DNA of 64,000 nucleotides from Magicicada septendecula (GCA_034769895.1 CM068370.1:46366344-46430343); one strand, 5' to 3'; counted from the first letter of the stretch, positions 21,767 to 33,244 are shown. Numbers and translations are program-made. The notes: generated from the sequence alone by a model not told the origin.

Positions 21767-22744
21767 TCATGAGAGAAGATCCACTCTTTTACTGAATGCT
21801 TGCGTAATGGTCATGGCTGCCAACGAGTAGATTGGATGAGTTGGTGGAAGGGTTTGATTTTTGAGATGTTTGTTCCATATTTGCTTTTTAATATACAAGT
21901 CTATTGGTTCAATGCCGAGCTCTATTTCCATAGCTGTAATGGGAGTAGACTTGGGGCAGCCAAGGCAAATTCTTAAAGCTGGTGATTGGATGAGCTGTAG
22001 CTTGTTAATGTGTGTAGCTGCGGTAGAGCCCCATATCTCACAGCAGTAGGTCATTTTGGATCTGACAAAGGACAAATAAAATGTTCTCAAGGATACAGTG
22101 TCCGCCAACCACTCTCGACTGGCTACAGTTTTTATAGCATTTAGTCGTTTGCTGCATTGTTCCATGACATATTCTACGTGATCATTCCAGCGAAGTTTTT
22201 TATCCAAGTGGACTCCAAGTAATTTGGGCCATTCGTTCAGTCGCAGGGCCCTGTTGTCAATTGTAAGGTGCAGGTTGAAGCTTGCATGGATGTTGCGTCT
22301 TGAGAAAAATGCGCATTCTGTTTTTGTTGATGATATCTTTAAGGACCATTTTGCACACCACTTGGCAACTTGTTTTAAAGCTAGTTGCATCCGTTCATTT
22401 GCTCTTTCTGGATCTTTGTCTGTAGTAAAGAGCATTACATCGTCCGCAAATATTACACAAAGTACTTCAGGTGGTAGCACTTTGTTTATATCATAAAGTG
22501 CGATATTGAACAGAGTAGGGCTAATTACAGCACCCTGAACTATGCCGTTTTCGACTTTAGTGCAGCTTGACTCCAGCCCATTCACTGAGGTCTTGATCAG
22601 ACGATTTTTCAAAAAGTTTGCCAAAAACTTCAACATTTTGCCCCTTATTCCCAGCCTCATGCACTGCAGTAGGATGGTGGAATGAGGAGTTTTGTCAAAA
22701 GCAGACTTGAAATCTAGTAGGACTGTTATTGTTGATTTCTGCCT
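21767..22744 (-). pseudogene. LINE ORF2: RT palm and thumb
   Basis: The frame enters near 22744. LLDFKSAFD (motif A), GAVISPTLFNIAL (motif B) and IFADDVMLF (motif C) are all present and intact. KLLGVHLDKKLRWNDHVEY follows as block 7. It stops at TGA 21769-21767 and continues two codons later as the RNase H segment. Confidence 0.9.
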
Positions 22745-23793
22745 TTGGAAGCCCTCATAGTTTTGTTTGTCAAGATCAGCAGCACATCATTTGTGCTCCT
22801 TTGGTTTCTGAAACCAAATTGTGCGTTTCCTAGTAGATTATTGGTTTCTAGTCTCCACATCAAACGTGTGTTCACTAGTCGTTCCAGAAGTTTTCCTAGG
22901 TACGATGTAAGCGCGACCAGGCGATAGGAGCTTATTTCCGTTTTTGCTTTTCCTGGTTTTGGGAGGGGTATGATGAGAGCGGTTTTCCATGCTTGGGGGA
23001 TGTTTCCTGTATGCCAGATAGTATTGAAGAGTTGAAGGATTTTGTCGAGCAGTTGCGCAGAGCAATGCATAAGCATTTCATTGTGAATGCCTTCCGTTCC
23101 CAGCGCTGCACTACGGAGTCTGGCTATTTCTGCTTTTAGTTCTGTCATTGTAAAGGGTTTGTTAGCCGGGTCATCGGACAGCCATAGCAGTTCGAACCTG
23201 GCGGTGAGTTGCATTTCTTCAGGGGTGAGTGTTTTTGGCCACGGAGTTTTGCTTCCAGCTTTTTCCTTATAGAACGTGCTGAAAGCCTCTGCCTTGTCCT
23301 TATCCTCTTCAAGCCATTCATCCGATGCCGACTTGATTTGCTCAATCTTTTTGCCAGTCTCCCCTTCAATAGCCCAAAACTTCTTCCACACCTCACTACT
23401 AGGAGTGTTCATGTTGATTGAACCAACAAATTCTTTCCAGGATTTACGTTTTGCACCTACGATTGCTTTCCTTAAGGTGGCATTCCATTTGTTGTACGTT
23501 TGTCGACATTCTTTGGTACGCTTTTCCTTCCACTTTTTCCTTGCTCCTTGCCGTTTTCTCCTGAGGGCTTTAATCTCATCATTCCACCAACTGTTCATAT
23601 GTTTAGGACTCTGGTACGGCCTTTTTTTGGGGATTGCTTTTTCGGCAGCATTATGAAGGATTTTTTCAATCGTCTCTATGCAGCAGTCTTCATCCAGTAT
23701 TTCACTTGCGGTCGTGAATGCTTCCCAGTTGGCCTTCTTCATGTTGTATTTACTATGTACGACAGAAGGATTGTGCACCAGTTTCCTGGTCAA
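22726..23793 (-). pseudogene. LINE ORF2: linker and RT fingers
   Basis: In the same frame as the endonuclease. Contains SWWNDEIKALRRKRQ, then AWKTALIIPLPKPGK, SSYRLVALTSYLGKLLERLV and NAQFGFRNQRSTNDV, typical LINE RT blocks 0-2. A frameshift near 22742 leaves this frame. The alternate frame supplies TVLLDFKSAFDKTPH, with the motif-A Asp. Confidence 0.9.
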
Positions 23794-23802
23794 TGTGAGC
23801 TC

Positions 23803-24438
23803 TCAGAATACTGGAAAATGGTCACTTCCCAAGTCCTCCCCAATGCACCAGTTTTTTATTGACCTTTCGAATGCTGGGGATGCCAGAGTCAGGTCCAGGG
23901 TGCTTAATGTCCCTGTGGAGGGAGATTGGTAGGTAGCTTTTTTGTTTTGGTTTAGGAGGATGACTTTGTGTGTTTGGATCCACCTGAAGAGTACTGGACC
24001 ATTTCTGTTTTCCGGCCCATTGTTCCAGCTAAGGTGTTTGCTGTTGAAGTCACCCATCAGCATGAAGTTTTGACTATCCGGAACAAGCACATCTAGGTCC
24101 TTTTCTTGAATGCCCTGTGAAGGTATATACACGTTTATTAAAGTAAAAACACAATCCTTGGTTACTCTTATTTTCATCTTCATATACTCAATGTTGTTGT
24201 TTGTCTTCATAGCACAGTCCTCCACATGCAGGGAATCATGGATAAGTGTAACCAGTCTGCCTCCAAAGTTATCTTCTCGTGATAAGTTGAACATGCTGAA
24301 GTTTTTGAATTTAGGGTGAAAGGATGTATCTTTTGGCAAGGAGGACTCCTGTATACAAATGATCTTTACATTCTTTTCAGTGATTTCCCTCTTGAGTTCT
24401 TCTGTTTTTTTCTTTAATGATCTGGCATTCCAATGCAT
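23803..24438 (-). pseudogene. LINE ORF2: apurinic-type endonuclease domain
   Basis: 211 residues starting MHWNARSLKKK. IICIQESSL, LMGDFNSKHLSW, STLDLTLASP and GSDHFPV are the expected catalytic and substrate-binding blocks of LINE endonucleases. The frame ends at TGA 23805-23803 just after HFPVF. The same frame then continues into the RT domain. Confidence 0.9.
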
Positions 24439-24486
24439 CAGGAGAACCTTTTCTTCGAAGGTCTTTACTGAACTTGCATTTCGAGG

Positions 24487-24750
24487 CTAAGTTTGTTTGG
24501 CTGGATTTGTACTTCTCTTCTTCTTTCTTTCATAGTAGGACTGTCCTAGGGAGATGTGCCCTTCTTTCTTGTTTGCTTTCCTTGTTAGTTTTTGGTGAAG
24601 ATCTCTTGCTGAAGCCCTAGTGGGGCACCATATTTCTACTCTCTTTAGTACGCCAACTCCTCTTTTCCTCATAATGAGGTCTTTGTCAATTTTAAAATTT
24701 TCCCGTATAGATTTTATACTTTGTTCTCTCTTTGCCCATATGATTATCTT
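24487..24750 (-). pseudogene. LINE ORF1 C-terminal remnant
   Basis: The open frame entering from 24750 reads IIIWAKREQSIKSIRENF, then RVEIWCPTRASARDLHQ, and ends STNPAKQT. It is basic and lies directly upstream of the endonuclease frame, the place of ORF1. Identification is by position; no zinc knuckle remains. Confidence 0.5.
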
Positions 24751-25060
24751 TAGTCTGTCAGGGTGTTCTCATTTCGAAGTTGAAACTCGCCGTGAGCCCT
24801 GAAAAGGGCTGTTTGTAGTGTTCTGCGTTTGTGGCATTCTACGGGGCTTCCTCAAGGAAAGCAACTGCTGGCATTTGGTCCACTGATAAGCAGCTATCCA
24901 GGGGCAGGATGAGGACCAACCAGCTCACCCCCTGGGGGATTCGGTGTGGACGCAATACTGAACGACAACTCATATTGGGCAGTGGCAGAGAGGATCTACA
25001 GGAGACATCGTGTCATCGGAGAACAATCCGGAAACACGCAATAATAATAAGAAGAAGAAA
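24751..25060. repeat. Repeat B with simple-sequence tail
   Basis: Starts with tagtctgtcagggtg, shared with the segment at 20150, and carries stem-loop B. On the plus strand it ends in aataataataagaagaag, like a LINE or SINE 3' tail. No open frame with a recognised product was found, and element identity is unknown. Confidence 0.5.
24795..24810 (-). other. Histone-type stem-loop B
   Basis: On the minus strand AGCCCU, UUUC, AGGGCU, then CAC: a 6-bp stem and UUUC loop as in histone mRNA 3' ends, preceded by CAAAC. A purine-rich word (AAATGAGAA) follows about 20 bases downstream. No histone ORF is adjacent. Confidence 0.45.
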
Positions 25061-25259
25061 ATTTAAAATTTTACATTTTTCTTTTTTCATTTCTACTACA
25101 GTCATTGCACACATATTGTTGTCCATACACAGTACAATTTTGTGCAGCCATTTCTTGCAATGAGCAAGAAATCCAGTTATCCAGTCATCTTTTGTCTTTG
25201 TTGAAAAGTAATTTTCCCAGCATCCTGTACATTATTAATGTCCTCATCATTTATTACTG

Positions 25260-25783
25260 AGTTATCTCAGTGACTAGTGTCTTCAGTAGAATTTAATAAT
25301 TTCTGTTTTTTTTTTCTGTTCTATTATCTATCTTCCCTACATAATCCCTGACTTTTTGCAACTGATAGAGGTTGGACTCCCTAACTCTAAGTTTGGGATT
25401 TCTGTCTAGAAATTACCACATCCAGTCTTAGCGTGCAACTTCTTTCTCTCTGTTGAGTGTGTTTTTCAAATTTAGGCTTTCATCAAACTGATAAGCTATT
25501 TTATATACAGCCTTTTGATCAGGCACAGACCCCATGCTGACAAGCCAGTTTATGTGGATCACCAAGCGCTTTTTATTATCTCTTCCAAAAACTCCTTGTG
25601 GCCCAAGAGAATTTTTTTGTGTTACCTGAAGCTTTCCTTCTACATAGCGTACTCTCTGGAATGCAGTGAGATCTAACAGCTTCCTGTATAGGAATTTCTC
25701 CAACTGTAATATGATCCACAGTTTGCTGCAAGTTTTCTTCATCCCACTGAAACTCCAAACTTCCACTGCCACTTTTTAGGCAT
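25260..25783 (-). pseudogene. pogo/Tigger-like transposase N-terminal relic
   Basis: ATG at 25783 (MPKKWQW). In two frames: FQWDEENLQQTVDHITVGEI with IPESTLCRR (psq-type helix-turn-helix), then LGPQGVFGRDNKK and NLKNTLNREKEVA (second DNA-binding domain). After a stop, DWMW and FLDRNPKLRVRESN correspond to the conserved GKDW-FL-RNP-LS-R segment. At least one frameshift and three stops. No catalytic DDE region was found downstream. Confidence 0.7.
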
Positions 25784-26099
25784 GATGATTCTGAAACAAA
25801 GTAGAAATATTAATTAATGCAAATAGTTCAAGTGACAAAAATTTAGTATAAATAAAACGTTATTTAATTTTTGTGTGAAATAATAATTAAGAGACTAAAT
25901 TAAAAAATCAAATGTAATTTGATTACAAATTTTTAATTCACTAAAAACCCTGTAAGAGAAATGACTAGTATAACATAAAGATTAAGTGTAATATAAAATG
26001 AAGTCTATAAGGGTTTGACTTAATTAACTTTATGTTTTAAAGAATTTTAAGTTCTAATATAATGAAATTAAATCAGTGCCATCTCTCTCCAAAAGGGGT

Positions 26100-26135
26100 G
26101 TGCCATCTATCCCAAATGTGAGGGATAGATGGCAC
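26100..26135. other. Perfect 14-bp hairpin
   Basis: gtgccatctatccc (26100-26113) and gggatagatggcac (26122-26135) are exact reverse complements around an 8-base loop. There is no flanking terminator-like T run and no gene next to it; function unknown. Confidence 0.6.
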
Positions 26136-26754
26136 GGCAGACTTTCTTACCTCCAAATCGGTAAACATGGTGGCAAGTGCACTGGACATATTATGTGAAC
26201 TATAAACAAGTGTAAAACAGTGACATAAGAAAGAATCACCAGCTCTTAATTAGACAGTGAATGCTTAAACTGATAGTTAACAAAATTTTCTCTTGCCAGA
26301 ATCTGAATATTTTATTTACCAGACAGATTCACGAGAAGACAACAGCTGAAGTACAAATGGCTTCTCAACACTCACACCCACACCACTCTAATGAAGACAT
26401 GTATAGCTATAGCAAAATTTAAAGCTAAAGGCATATGCACAGAAACCAGTTTCTTCATGGACAAGTCCACTTTGAAATTGTGCATGGCGGGAGGGTAACA
26501 GAGAATCAGCTGCTCTGCAAGTGAAGGTGTTGCCAACATGCGTGTCACATTTTAGTTACGTTGTTAATTACTGTGTTACGTACTACTTCAGTCTTGATTT
26601 TGTTATTATTAATTATGTCGTTGTTTTACAGTTTATTTTAATAGTTTAAACGGAACTATTCATGCTAGATTTCGCACATACTTGAGCAAGTCTGAAGGTT
26701 TTTTATGAACCTCTTGCTTACCTTTATAATAAAAATAAACAAGTATAAAACAAA

Positions 26755-26756
<2 letters not shown>

Positions 26757-26799
<43 letters not shown>

Positions 26800-26801
26800 T
26801 G

Positions 26802-26873
<72 letters not shown>
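26757..26873. repeat. (GT)n then (GA)n compound microsatellite
   Basis: About 36 bases of GT, a short interrupted GT/AT segment, then about 68 bases of GA. Confidence 0.97.
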
Positions 26874-26874
<1 letters not shown>

Positions 26875-27374
26875 ATGAGGGTTTTTGTTTTGAGTAATAA
26901 TAAACTGAAGTAGAATATTGAAATGAAAAAAATTATTACACTTTTGATTATCACATGTTATAACTTTTCCATTTGTTTACAATAAAAGGTTGTTGTGCCA
27001 GCTGGTAAAACATAAATGATCTCTCTGTCATTCATCTGTTACTTTTATGAGTCATAACATTTGTGGGCCTAAAAGATGTTCTTGAAAGATATTACTTGCC
27101 AAAAATACTGTATCAAAAGAACATGATTTTTCTTTCTTCTTGAAACAGATTTTTGTTGTCTACGATTCAAAGATTTTGCAAGTAAGCTAATATCGGTATG
27201 AAGAAGTTGTCCCTTTATGATAAACTGCAGAGATAGTTGAGTGTAATTAAGGAGCGGAAGTGTACAAGTGCATAGTTTCCACATTCCATTCTATTCCGAT
27301 AAGAGCTGGTTAGTACCTCTCAACAGCAGCAATTGTAGGACTAAAAAAAAAGAGATAGGTTTATTTGATATGTA

Positions 27375-27376
<2 letters not shown>

Positions 27377-27458
<82 letters not shown>

Positions 27459-27461
27459 ACA
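27377..27461. repeat. (AG)n microsatellite with short (AC)n end
   Basis: About 78 bases of uninterrupted AG followed by four AC units. Confidence 0.97.
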
Positions 27462-28033
27462 CATTCATGGTAAGCAAAACACAGATTACTAACAAACCTT
27501 TGCATGTGAGTTTTGGTTACTATTCGTAATAATATTCATACGTTGGCTTCACTAACACTCATAACAATTCTCTTCTCGTATCTCAAAGTGACTCCCACCA
27601 CATCGTCATTCTCCTCTGACCATAAGCGTTTTGCACATTCCCATGCCCTTAACTTTCAATTTTGCTATACAACAGTGCAATCTGACAGAAAACAGTGGAA
27701 CTATGATGACTGCTCCATCTCTCCTGGAATTACCATACAATATGATCTGTCCATTTAAGTTACTCCAGCTTTATCATTTCTAACACTACAGTCAGAACTA
27801 TATCCTGCAGTAAAGTATAAGCTTTGTTTTATCTATTCCTTCAAATAATTGCATCTTCTTTTCGTGCTTCAATTATGTTTAAAGATTTATTTCTTCCAAA
27901 TTCAACCAGTGTATCTACACACTTTTTGATCAGTACTCAATTTTTTGAGACCCAATAGTTAATCCTGAAAGTTTAGCAAAGAGCAGTCTTTGTTGCTCTT
28001 CATAGACTGTTTGAAAGTAAATTTTCTTTGCAG

Positions 28034-28159
28034 CCCCAAAAAGGCTATGTTGACAAGGACAAATGTCCTTTTGGCTACAAAAGTATCCACACTGGCAAAA
28101 CTTTAGTAAGGACCCAGTTTAGCAGGGGATGTGCAGCTGTCGTGGAAGATACCCAGTAG
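28034..28159 (+). CDS. Weak candidate exon, 41 codons
   Basis: After an acceptor-like ttttctttgcag (ending 28033) one frame is open: PQKGYVDKDKCPFGYKSIHT and RTQFSRGCAAVVEDTQ, then TAG. A donor-like ggtaaagt follows at about 28164. The other two frames close at once or within about 25 codons. No family is recognised and there is no partner exon, so it may be chance or a relic. Confidence 0.25.
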   Translation, partial: PQKGYVDKDKCPFGYKSIHTGKTLVRTQFSRGCAAVVEDTQ

Positions 28160-28337
28160 CGGTAAAGTATCTATATATGCTATGTAAGTGCCACCTACAA
28201 ATAAAAAAATGACGTTAAAAGAAAATATTTTATTGTTAAATTCACTAACTTTTCTATACCAGTGCATCAGTATTAAATTCTAAAAGCGAATAAAATGAAA
28301 TAATATTAATCAACAGACAATGGACAGTGGTTATAAG

Positions 28338-30728
28338 TGTAACGCAACAGAAATGCTGGCATCCATGTTACATAAAAATTATATTAACAAAATAATAAAC
28401 AAGTCAATATCTAACCCCATGATAAAACAAAAGTCTATTAATTACATTTATAATTATAGATAAAGATAAATAAGGATGCAAGGTAGAAATAACGAGAATA
28501 AACAAACCTATAAGTTAGATAATAGTTAATGATCTATGTTCAGTGAAAAGTAAATCAATGTGATACTGATGAGAAGTGTAAGAAGTAGAATAGTACAGAA
28601 ATTGTCAAAGTAAATGACCATGAAAGTAAACAAAAATGAAACAATAATTTACCTTATAGCAATAGCAAGTAAGGATTTTGAGTTAAATGATATTATTTTG
28701 TGACAAAGAATGTTATGATAAAGTTTATGTTATGTTATACCAATTACTTGTTGAGTTAATGAAAGGTAATGAAACAAGATGTATTATTGTTGTAGAATGA
28801 TGTGTGAAGCAGCTAGTTAGCGTTAATAGATTTGAATTTTCTTATATGTGATCCATAGGTCAAGATAAAATTGTCATTAGATATGGAAAAAATAATTGTT
28901 TATGTAAATGTTAATAGTTAAGATTTGATTATATGTATGAATTTATGTAAAAGGGCTATAGATGTTTACTAGTTATAAACACAGGTAGGTCCGTATACAA
29001 TAAAAGGCCTACCAGCAAAAAAACACTATATAACCACTCATAACATAAAGGTTAGGTACATGAATTAATAATAATTAATGAATACGGTTTGAAGAGCTAG
29101 GAAAAAACATTAAATTAGTAATGATATATAATAAACCATATCAATTTATACAAATTATGATAATGCCACAATGCCATAATATCGATTGATAACGTTTAAT
29201 ATCGAAAAGGTAGTAAATATAAAAGAAACAGGCTCATATAAAAAAACCAGCAGAATATGTGTAGAAAATAATAAACCAACTATCGGTAAAGTTATATTCC
29301 GATATGATAGCAAATTAATAAGGAATAGACAAAAAATATATGAAATAAACACTATATACAAAACATGTAGAAGGAAGAAAAATTCTGGGTTGCTATGGAC
29401 TACAGGAAATGAAGAAGTTGTTGATTTTCAATTATTGCCTTTTATGATCTGAATGTGATGAGATTAAAAAACCTAATAAATGTCTATTTAATCGGAATAT
29501 TCTAAATTAGCAGATACTCTTATAAAATACAAAATTCTAATGATAATATTTATGACTCTTGCCAGTACAGTTTAACCAAACAAGACTATAGTATGAAATC
29601 ACAATAGAAAATAAATAACTGGGTTCTACAAGGAAGGACTTGAATTGTCCCATATCCGAAAGGAATTGACGATATATGAAACCAAATAGAAAGAGTTAAC
29701 TGTATCACAACTAATAATATACACTACACTAGAACTTATAACCTTTCAAATACACGGAACATCACTAATTGCTTCAACCGAGAGAAGAACGTATTTGGAT
29801 CCAGGAATTGCAGAAGGAGCAGCAATCGGGCTGTAAATCAATCCACAAGAGCTGTATTTCCGAGGTGGACAGGACAAGAATTCCATTTTATTAAACCGAA
29901 GAAAGAATATCGTACGGCATAATCAACCAGGACAGCAAAATTATCAAACAACCGCCTACCAGATTCGCTTCGTTATAGTCTGGTAAATTATTATTGTATA
30001 AATCATATTAACTACACAACACTTCAAATCTGTAAATCTTGCATTCTTATCTATGTATTTTTAATCTTCCCCACAGTTACAAGAACCTTCACACCCTGAA
30101 TTAAGTTAATTACAAATTAAAACACATTATATAACCGAATCTAAATAAAGTATCGGACTGATTAATAATCGATTCACGCAATCTATAGCCCATGTGTATG
30201 TCAGTTAGAACATATCTTATTCAATGTTAAAGAAGTAAACAAATAAAGAACCTTTGTATAGTTGCAAAATCTTGTCATTTGGAGTATGATTTAATGAATT
30301 GGGAATAAAAAGTAACTGACTAAGTGTAGAATAATTGGTTAACATAAACAGTGAAATAACCTCTAAGTTTCGTTGCTCCGGTACTACAGCGCTTATAGCG
30401 GAATTCTCCGACACCAAAGAGAGAGCGTAAAAATACAAAATTATACATAATTCTCTTCAAGGTATAATAGGGTTGAATGAAATTACAGAATAACACATTA
30501 ATTATTTAAGTTTCAAGTACACTAACACTGATATTTTTTAGAGAGATAAGTTAATATTAGTTAATTAAATCAATATATCCCACAACTCCAAATATCTCAG
30601 ATATTTAAATAATTAAGTAAATTAAAACGACCTAAGAGAGTAAAGACAGGGGAACATACCCGTTCATAGCAACGAATAGGCTAATATTGTGTGACACATT
30701 ATAAGACGCAAGTAGTCATCTTATAACA
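28338..30728 (+). repeat. G1 5' LTR, 2391 bp
   Basis: Begins TGTAACGCAACAG and ends CTTATAACA, followed three bases later by the primer site. Unusually long for a Gypsy LTR; Ulysses of Drosophila is a known long example. It contains stretches that read like a decayed protein (29186-29452 and about 29693-29990), none intact. Confidence 0.9.
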
Positions 30729-30731
30729 AAT

Positions 30732-30749
30732 TGGCGCTCAACCAGTGTA
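30732..30749 (+). other. G1 primer-binding site
   Basis: TGGCGCTCAACCAGTGTA starts three bases after the 5' LTR. TGG at this position and the TGGCGC start fit a tRNA 3'-end complement. The tRNA species is not assigned. Confidence 0.7.
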
Positions 30750-30820
30750 GGGCTTAAGTTAAGTAACTATAATTATAAAAACATTACTTAACCAGAGCAG
30801 GCAACTGTGGGGGAATAAAC

Positions 30821-32659
30821 ATGCATACCAGAGGTAGATCAAGGATTAGGGCAGGAGAAACGGAGAAGGAAATAGATGAACAAGAACAGGAAATAGAACT
30901 AATAACAGACAGTGAAATGGAACAACAGACAGACGAAATAGCGGAAACTGAAATTATTATGGACAAGGAAAGGGAACCAGTTGGAGAAGAGGCCCAAGGG
31001 GACCAAATAGATAAAGTGGGAGTCAGAGAAATACCAAGTTGGCAGGAGATGATGAAATTTAAGGCAGAACAATTTAATAAACAGAAAGAGGAAATTAATG
31101 AAAACTCAAAGAGACTGGAGGAAAACTCCAGGAAAACAAATGAGGAAATTAAAGAAACCTCAAAACAAATTCACGAAAGGTTAGATAGGAATGATGAGGG
31201 TTTAAAACAAATGAAGAAAGACATTTTACAAATACATGAAGAAAATTTAAGGCAAATTAATGAAAAAATTGAAAATCTTCATGTGACAATTAACCAAAAG
31301 GTGGACCAAAATAATGAGGAAAGAAAATTAGAAATAGCCAAAACAAATGAAGGGTTAGAAAAAACTAACGAAACAATAGTACAGGTTCGTGAAGAACTAC
31401 AAAATAAAATTAATGACATAAAAATTGAGAGTAAAACATTGGTCGAAGAAATCCAACAGGAAACTGTCGGAAAATATGAGCAAATTCAAAACAAAGTACA
31501 TCAGGTACGGGAAGAGAATAAGGAAGGGATTACGCAAATACAGACAGACATGGGTGAACGACTCGAAAGAGTCTATGGCAATTTAAACAGTATGGAAGGT
31601 CAAATTAATACCAGTAAAAATAAAATAGAGGAAATTAGTAGACGTGAATTACAATTGCAAGAAGAAGTAGATTCATGGCGTGATAGGACATGCCAACATA
31701 GTCATACAAATAACCACGAGAACCGGGAGTCGATTAATTTTTGTAATTACAAGCGCAATCTGATGGAATTTTTAAAGAGGTTGGAAGAGATGATTACAAA
31801 AAATAGAGAAAATCGCTGGAGTATTATACGCAGTATGATTGACGAGACATTTAAAGGTACCTATGATAATTGGTGGACAGCCGTGCGCCCGGATATACTG
31901 GACATGACCGAATTCAAAAAACAATTTAAAGAGAAATATTGGTCTGAATCGACCCAGAACATGATTAGAAATAATTTGAGTAACGGTCGATACGAAACAA
32001 ACATAGGCCAGTCTCCTACTTCATACTTTCTAGGAAAAGTATGTATGGCACAGAACTTAGAGCCCAGAATTCCCAAAGAATTTTTGGTGATACAACTATC
32101 CTACCATTACGAGGAAGGGATAAAAAATGCACGTATGTGTAGCCAAATCAAAACGATTTCAGCCATGGCCAAATTCCTTGAGAATTATGAGCACGAGAAC
32201 CAATACCAAAGAAATAGGATGTTAAACTATAAATATCAGAAGTATAATAATAACGCGCCACCAACCAATTCTCATAATAATGATCACAATCGACCTGCGC
32301 AGAACGTTAATGCAAATAGAACCCAAAATGAGCACACGAATAATAATTCCAGGAACTATAATTATCGTGGCAATAATACTTATAATTACCGCGATAGTCG
32401 CAATAATAGAGGAGATGGGGACAGATGACCCAATAATTATAGGCATAACGTTAATTACATCTACTCCAGGCCTCAAGGTAATCAGCGACGGTATTACCCA
32501 AGAAGTCACCAATATGACAATCATTATGACCAGTCCCGGCGTGAAGACAACTATCCACTTGAAAGAAATCATAGGATAGCGGAACCTAATACAGAGGACC
32601 GCACCGAAACTGTACTAAATCAACATAATAATCCAAATGAAAATAGAGAAGAGGGGTAA
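30821..32659 (+). pseudogene. G1 gag, coiled-coil and Asn/Arg-rich, one nonsense codon
   Basis: ATG at 30821. Residues about 10-290 are highly charged with heptad-like repeats (EINENSKRLEENSRK). Residues about 320-440 form a Gag-like globular segment (WWTAVRPDILDMTEFKKQF). The C-terminus is Asn/Arg/Gly/Tyr-rich (NYRGNNTYNYRDSRNN) with no zinc knuckle. TGA at 32426-32428 replaces CGA of G2; the frame then continues to TAA at about 32657, in a run of four G where G2 has five. Confidence 0.85.
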
Positions 32660-32782
32660 GCCCTTATTTAAACTAACAGAGGCAGTGAAAAATAATGAAT
32701 ACCCTTCACTGAACCGTAATCTTGGGGAACAACGACTTGTAAACAAAATTAAGAATAATAATACCATAACTGTAATTAATAA

Positions 32783-33244
32783 CACCACTATTTAAAGAAT
32801 ATTAGAGAAGATTTATTGGAAGAGGATAAGAAACATGTAAACAGTAATAGTAATAACGAAATCATATATGGAACAGCAAAATTAAATGGGGTACAATCTA
32901 CCATAATGATAGATACTGGATCTAACATATCTTTGATAGACAGTACTGAACTTGAAAAAATACAGCGAGAAGGCCAGTTGCCCATACCGACCTTACCTGT
33001 CAATAATGTGATAATTATCGGAGCCACTGGGCGACAAAATAAAACAGTTAAAAAACAAGTATCGCTCGATCTTACCAATAATAATATGACCCTACCAATA
33101 GGATTATTGGTCGCAACGGGATTAACGTTCAATGTATTGATTGGATGCGACGTATTGCGCCAGCATTCCGCAGTAATTGACTTACATAAAGGTATAATAT
33201 CTTTAACATCCGAAGAAGGGATTATGGACAGCCGAATTAGTTGA
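32783..33244 (+). CDS. G1 aspartic protease frame
   Basis: Open from 32783 without ATG. IMIDTGSNISLID carries the catalytic DTG, and VLIGCDVLRQHSAVIDL is the usual second block. It is separated from gag by a segment open in a third frame (about 32658-32792). The end overlaps the pol frame, which is one base ahead; the same offset exists in G2. Confidence 0.8.
   Translation, partial: HHYLKNIREDLLEEDKKHVNSNSNNEIIYGTAKLNGVQSTIMIDTGSNISLIDSTELEKIQREGQLPIPTLPVNNVIIIGATGRQNKTVKKQVSLDLTNNNMTLPIGLLVATGLTFNVLIGCDVLRQHSAVIDLHKGIISLTSEEGIMDSRIS

Larger units (their letters stand above)
20749..24750 (-). mobile_element. I-type LINE (APE endonuclease, RT, RNase H), nearly full length
   Basis: Minus-strand order: end of ORF1 (24750-24487), endonuclease, RT, RNase H, Cys-containing C-terminus. 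An RNase H after the RT places it with I-like LINEs. The ORF2 frame is interrupted by only three in-frame TGA codons (23803, 21767, 21128) and one frameshift near 22742. The 5' side is truncated within ORF1, where it meets repeat B at 24751. The 3' end meets an inverted fragment and no A-rich tail is visible. Confidence 0.88.

Noticed and set aside
23276-23862. Plus-strand frames over the LINE (also 22745-22927, 24110-24802)
   Set aside because: Antisense shadows of the well-supported minus-strand endonuclease and RT.
26724-26954. 76-codon frame of alternating Leu/Ser and Thr/His
   Set aside because: It is only a translation of the GA and GT microsatellites.
30784-30966. Ser/Ile-rich minus-strand frame over the gag start (also 63703-63885)
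   Set aside because: Antisense shadow of the acidic gag N-terminus.
32222-32572. Hydrophobic Ile/Val-rich frames on both strands over the end of gag (and at 62090-62447)
   Set aside because: They are shadows of the Asn-codon-rich gag C-terminus (AAT repeats read as Ile/Leu), not membrane proteins.
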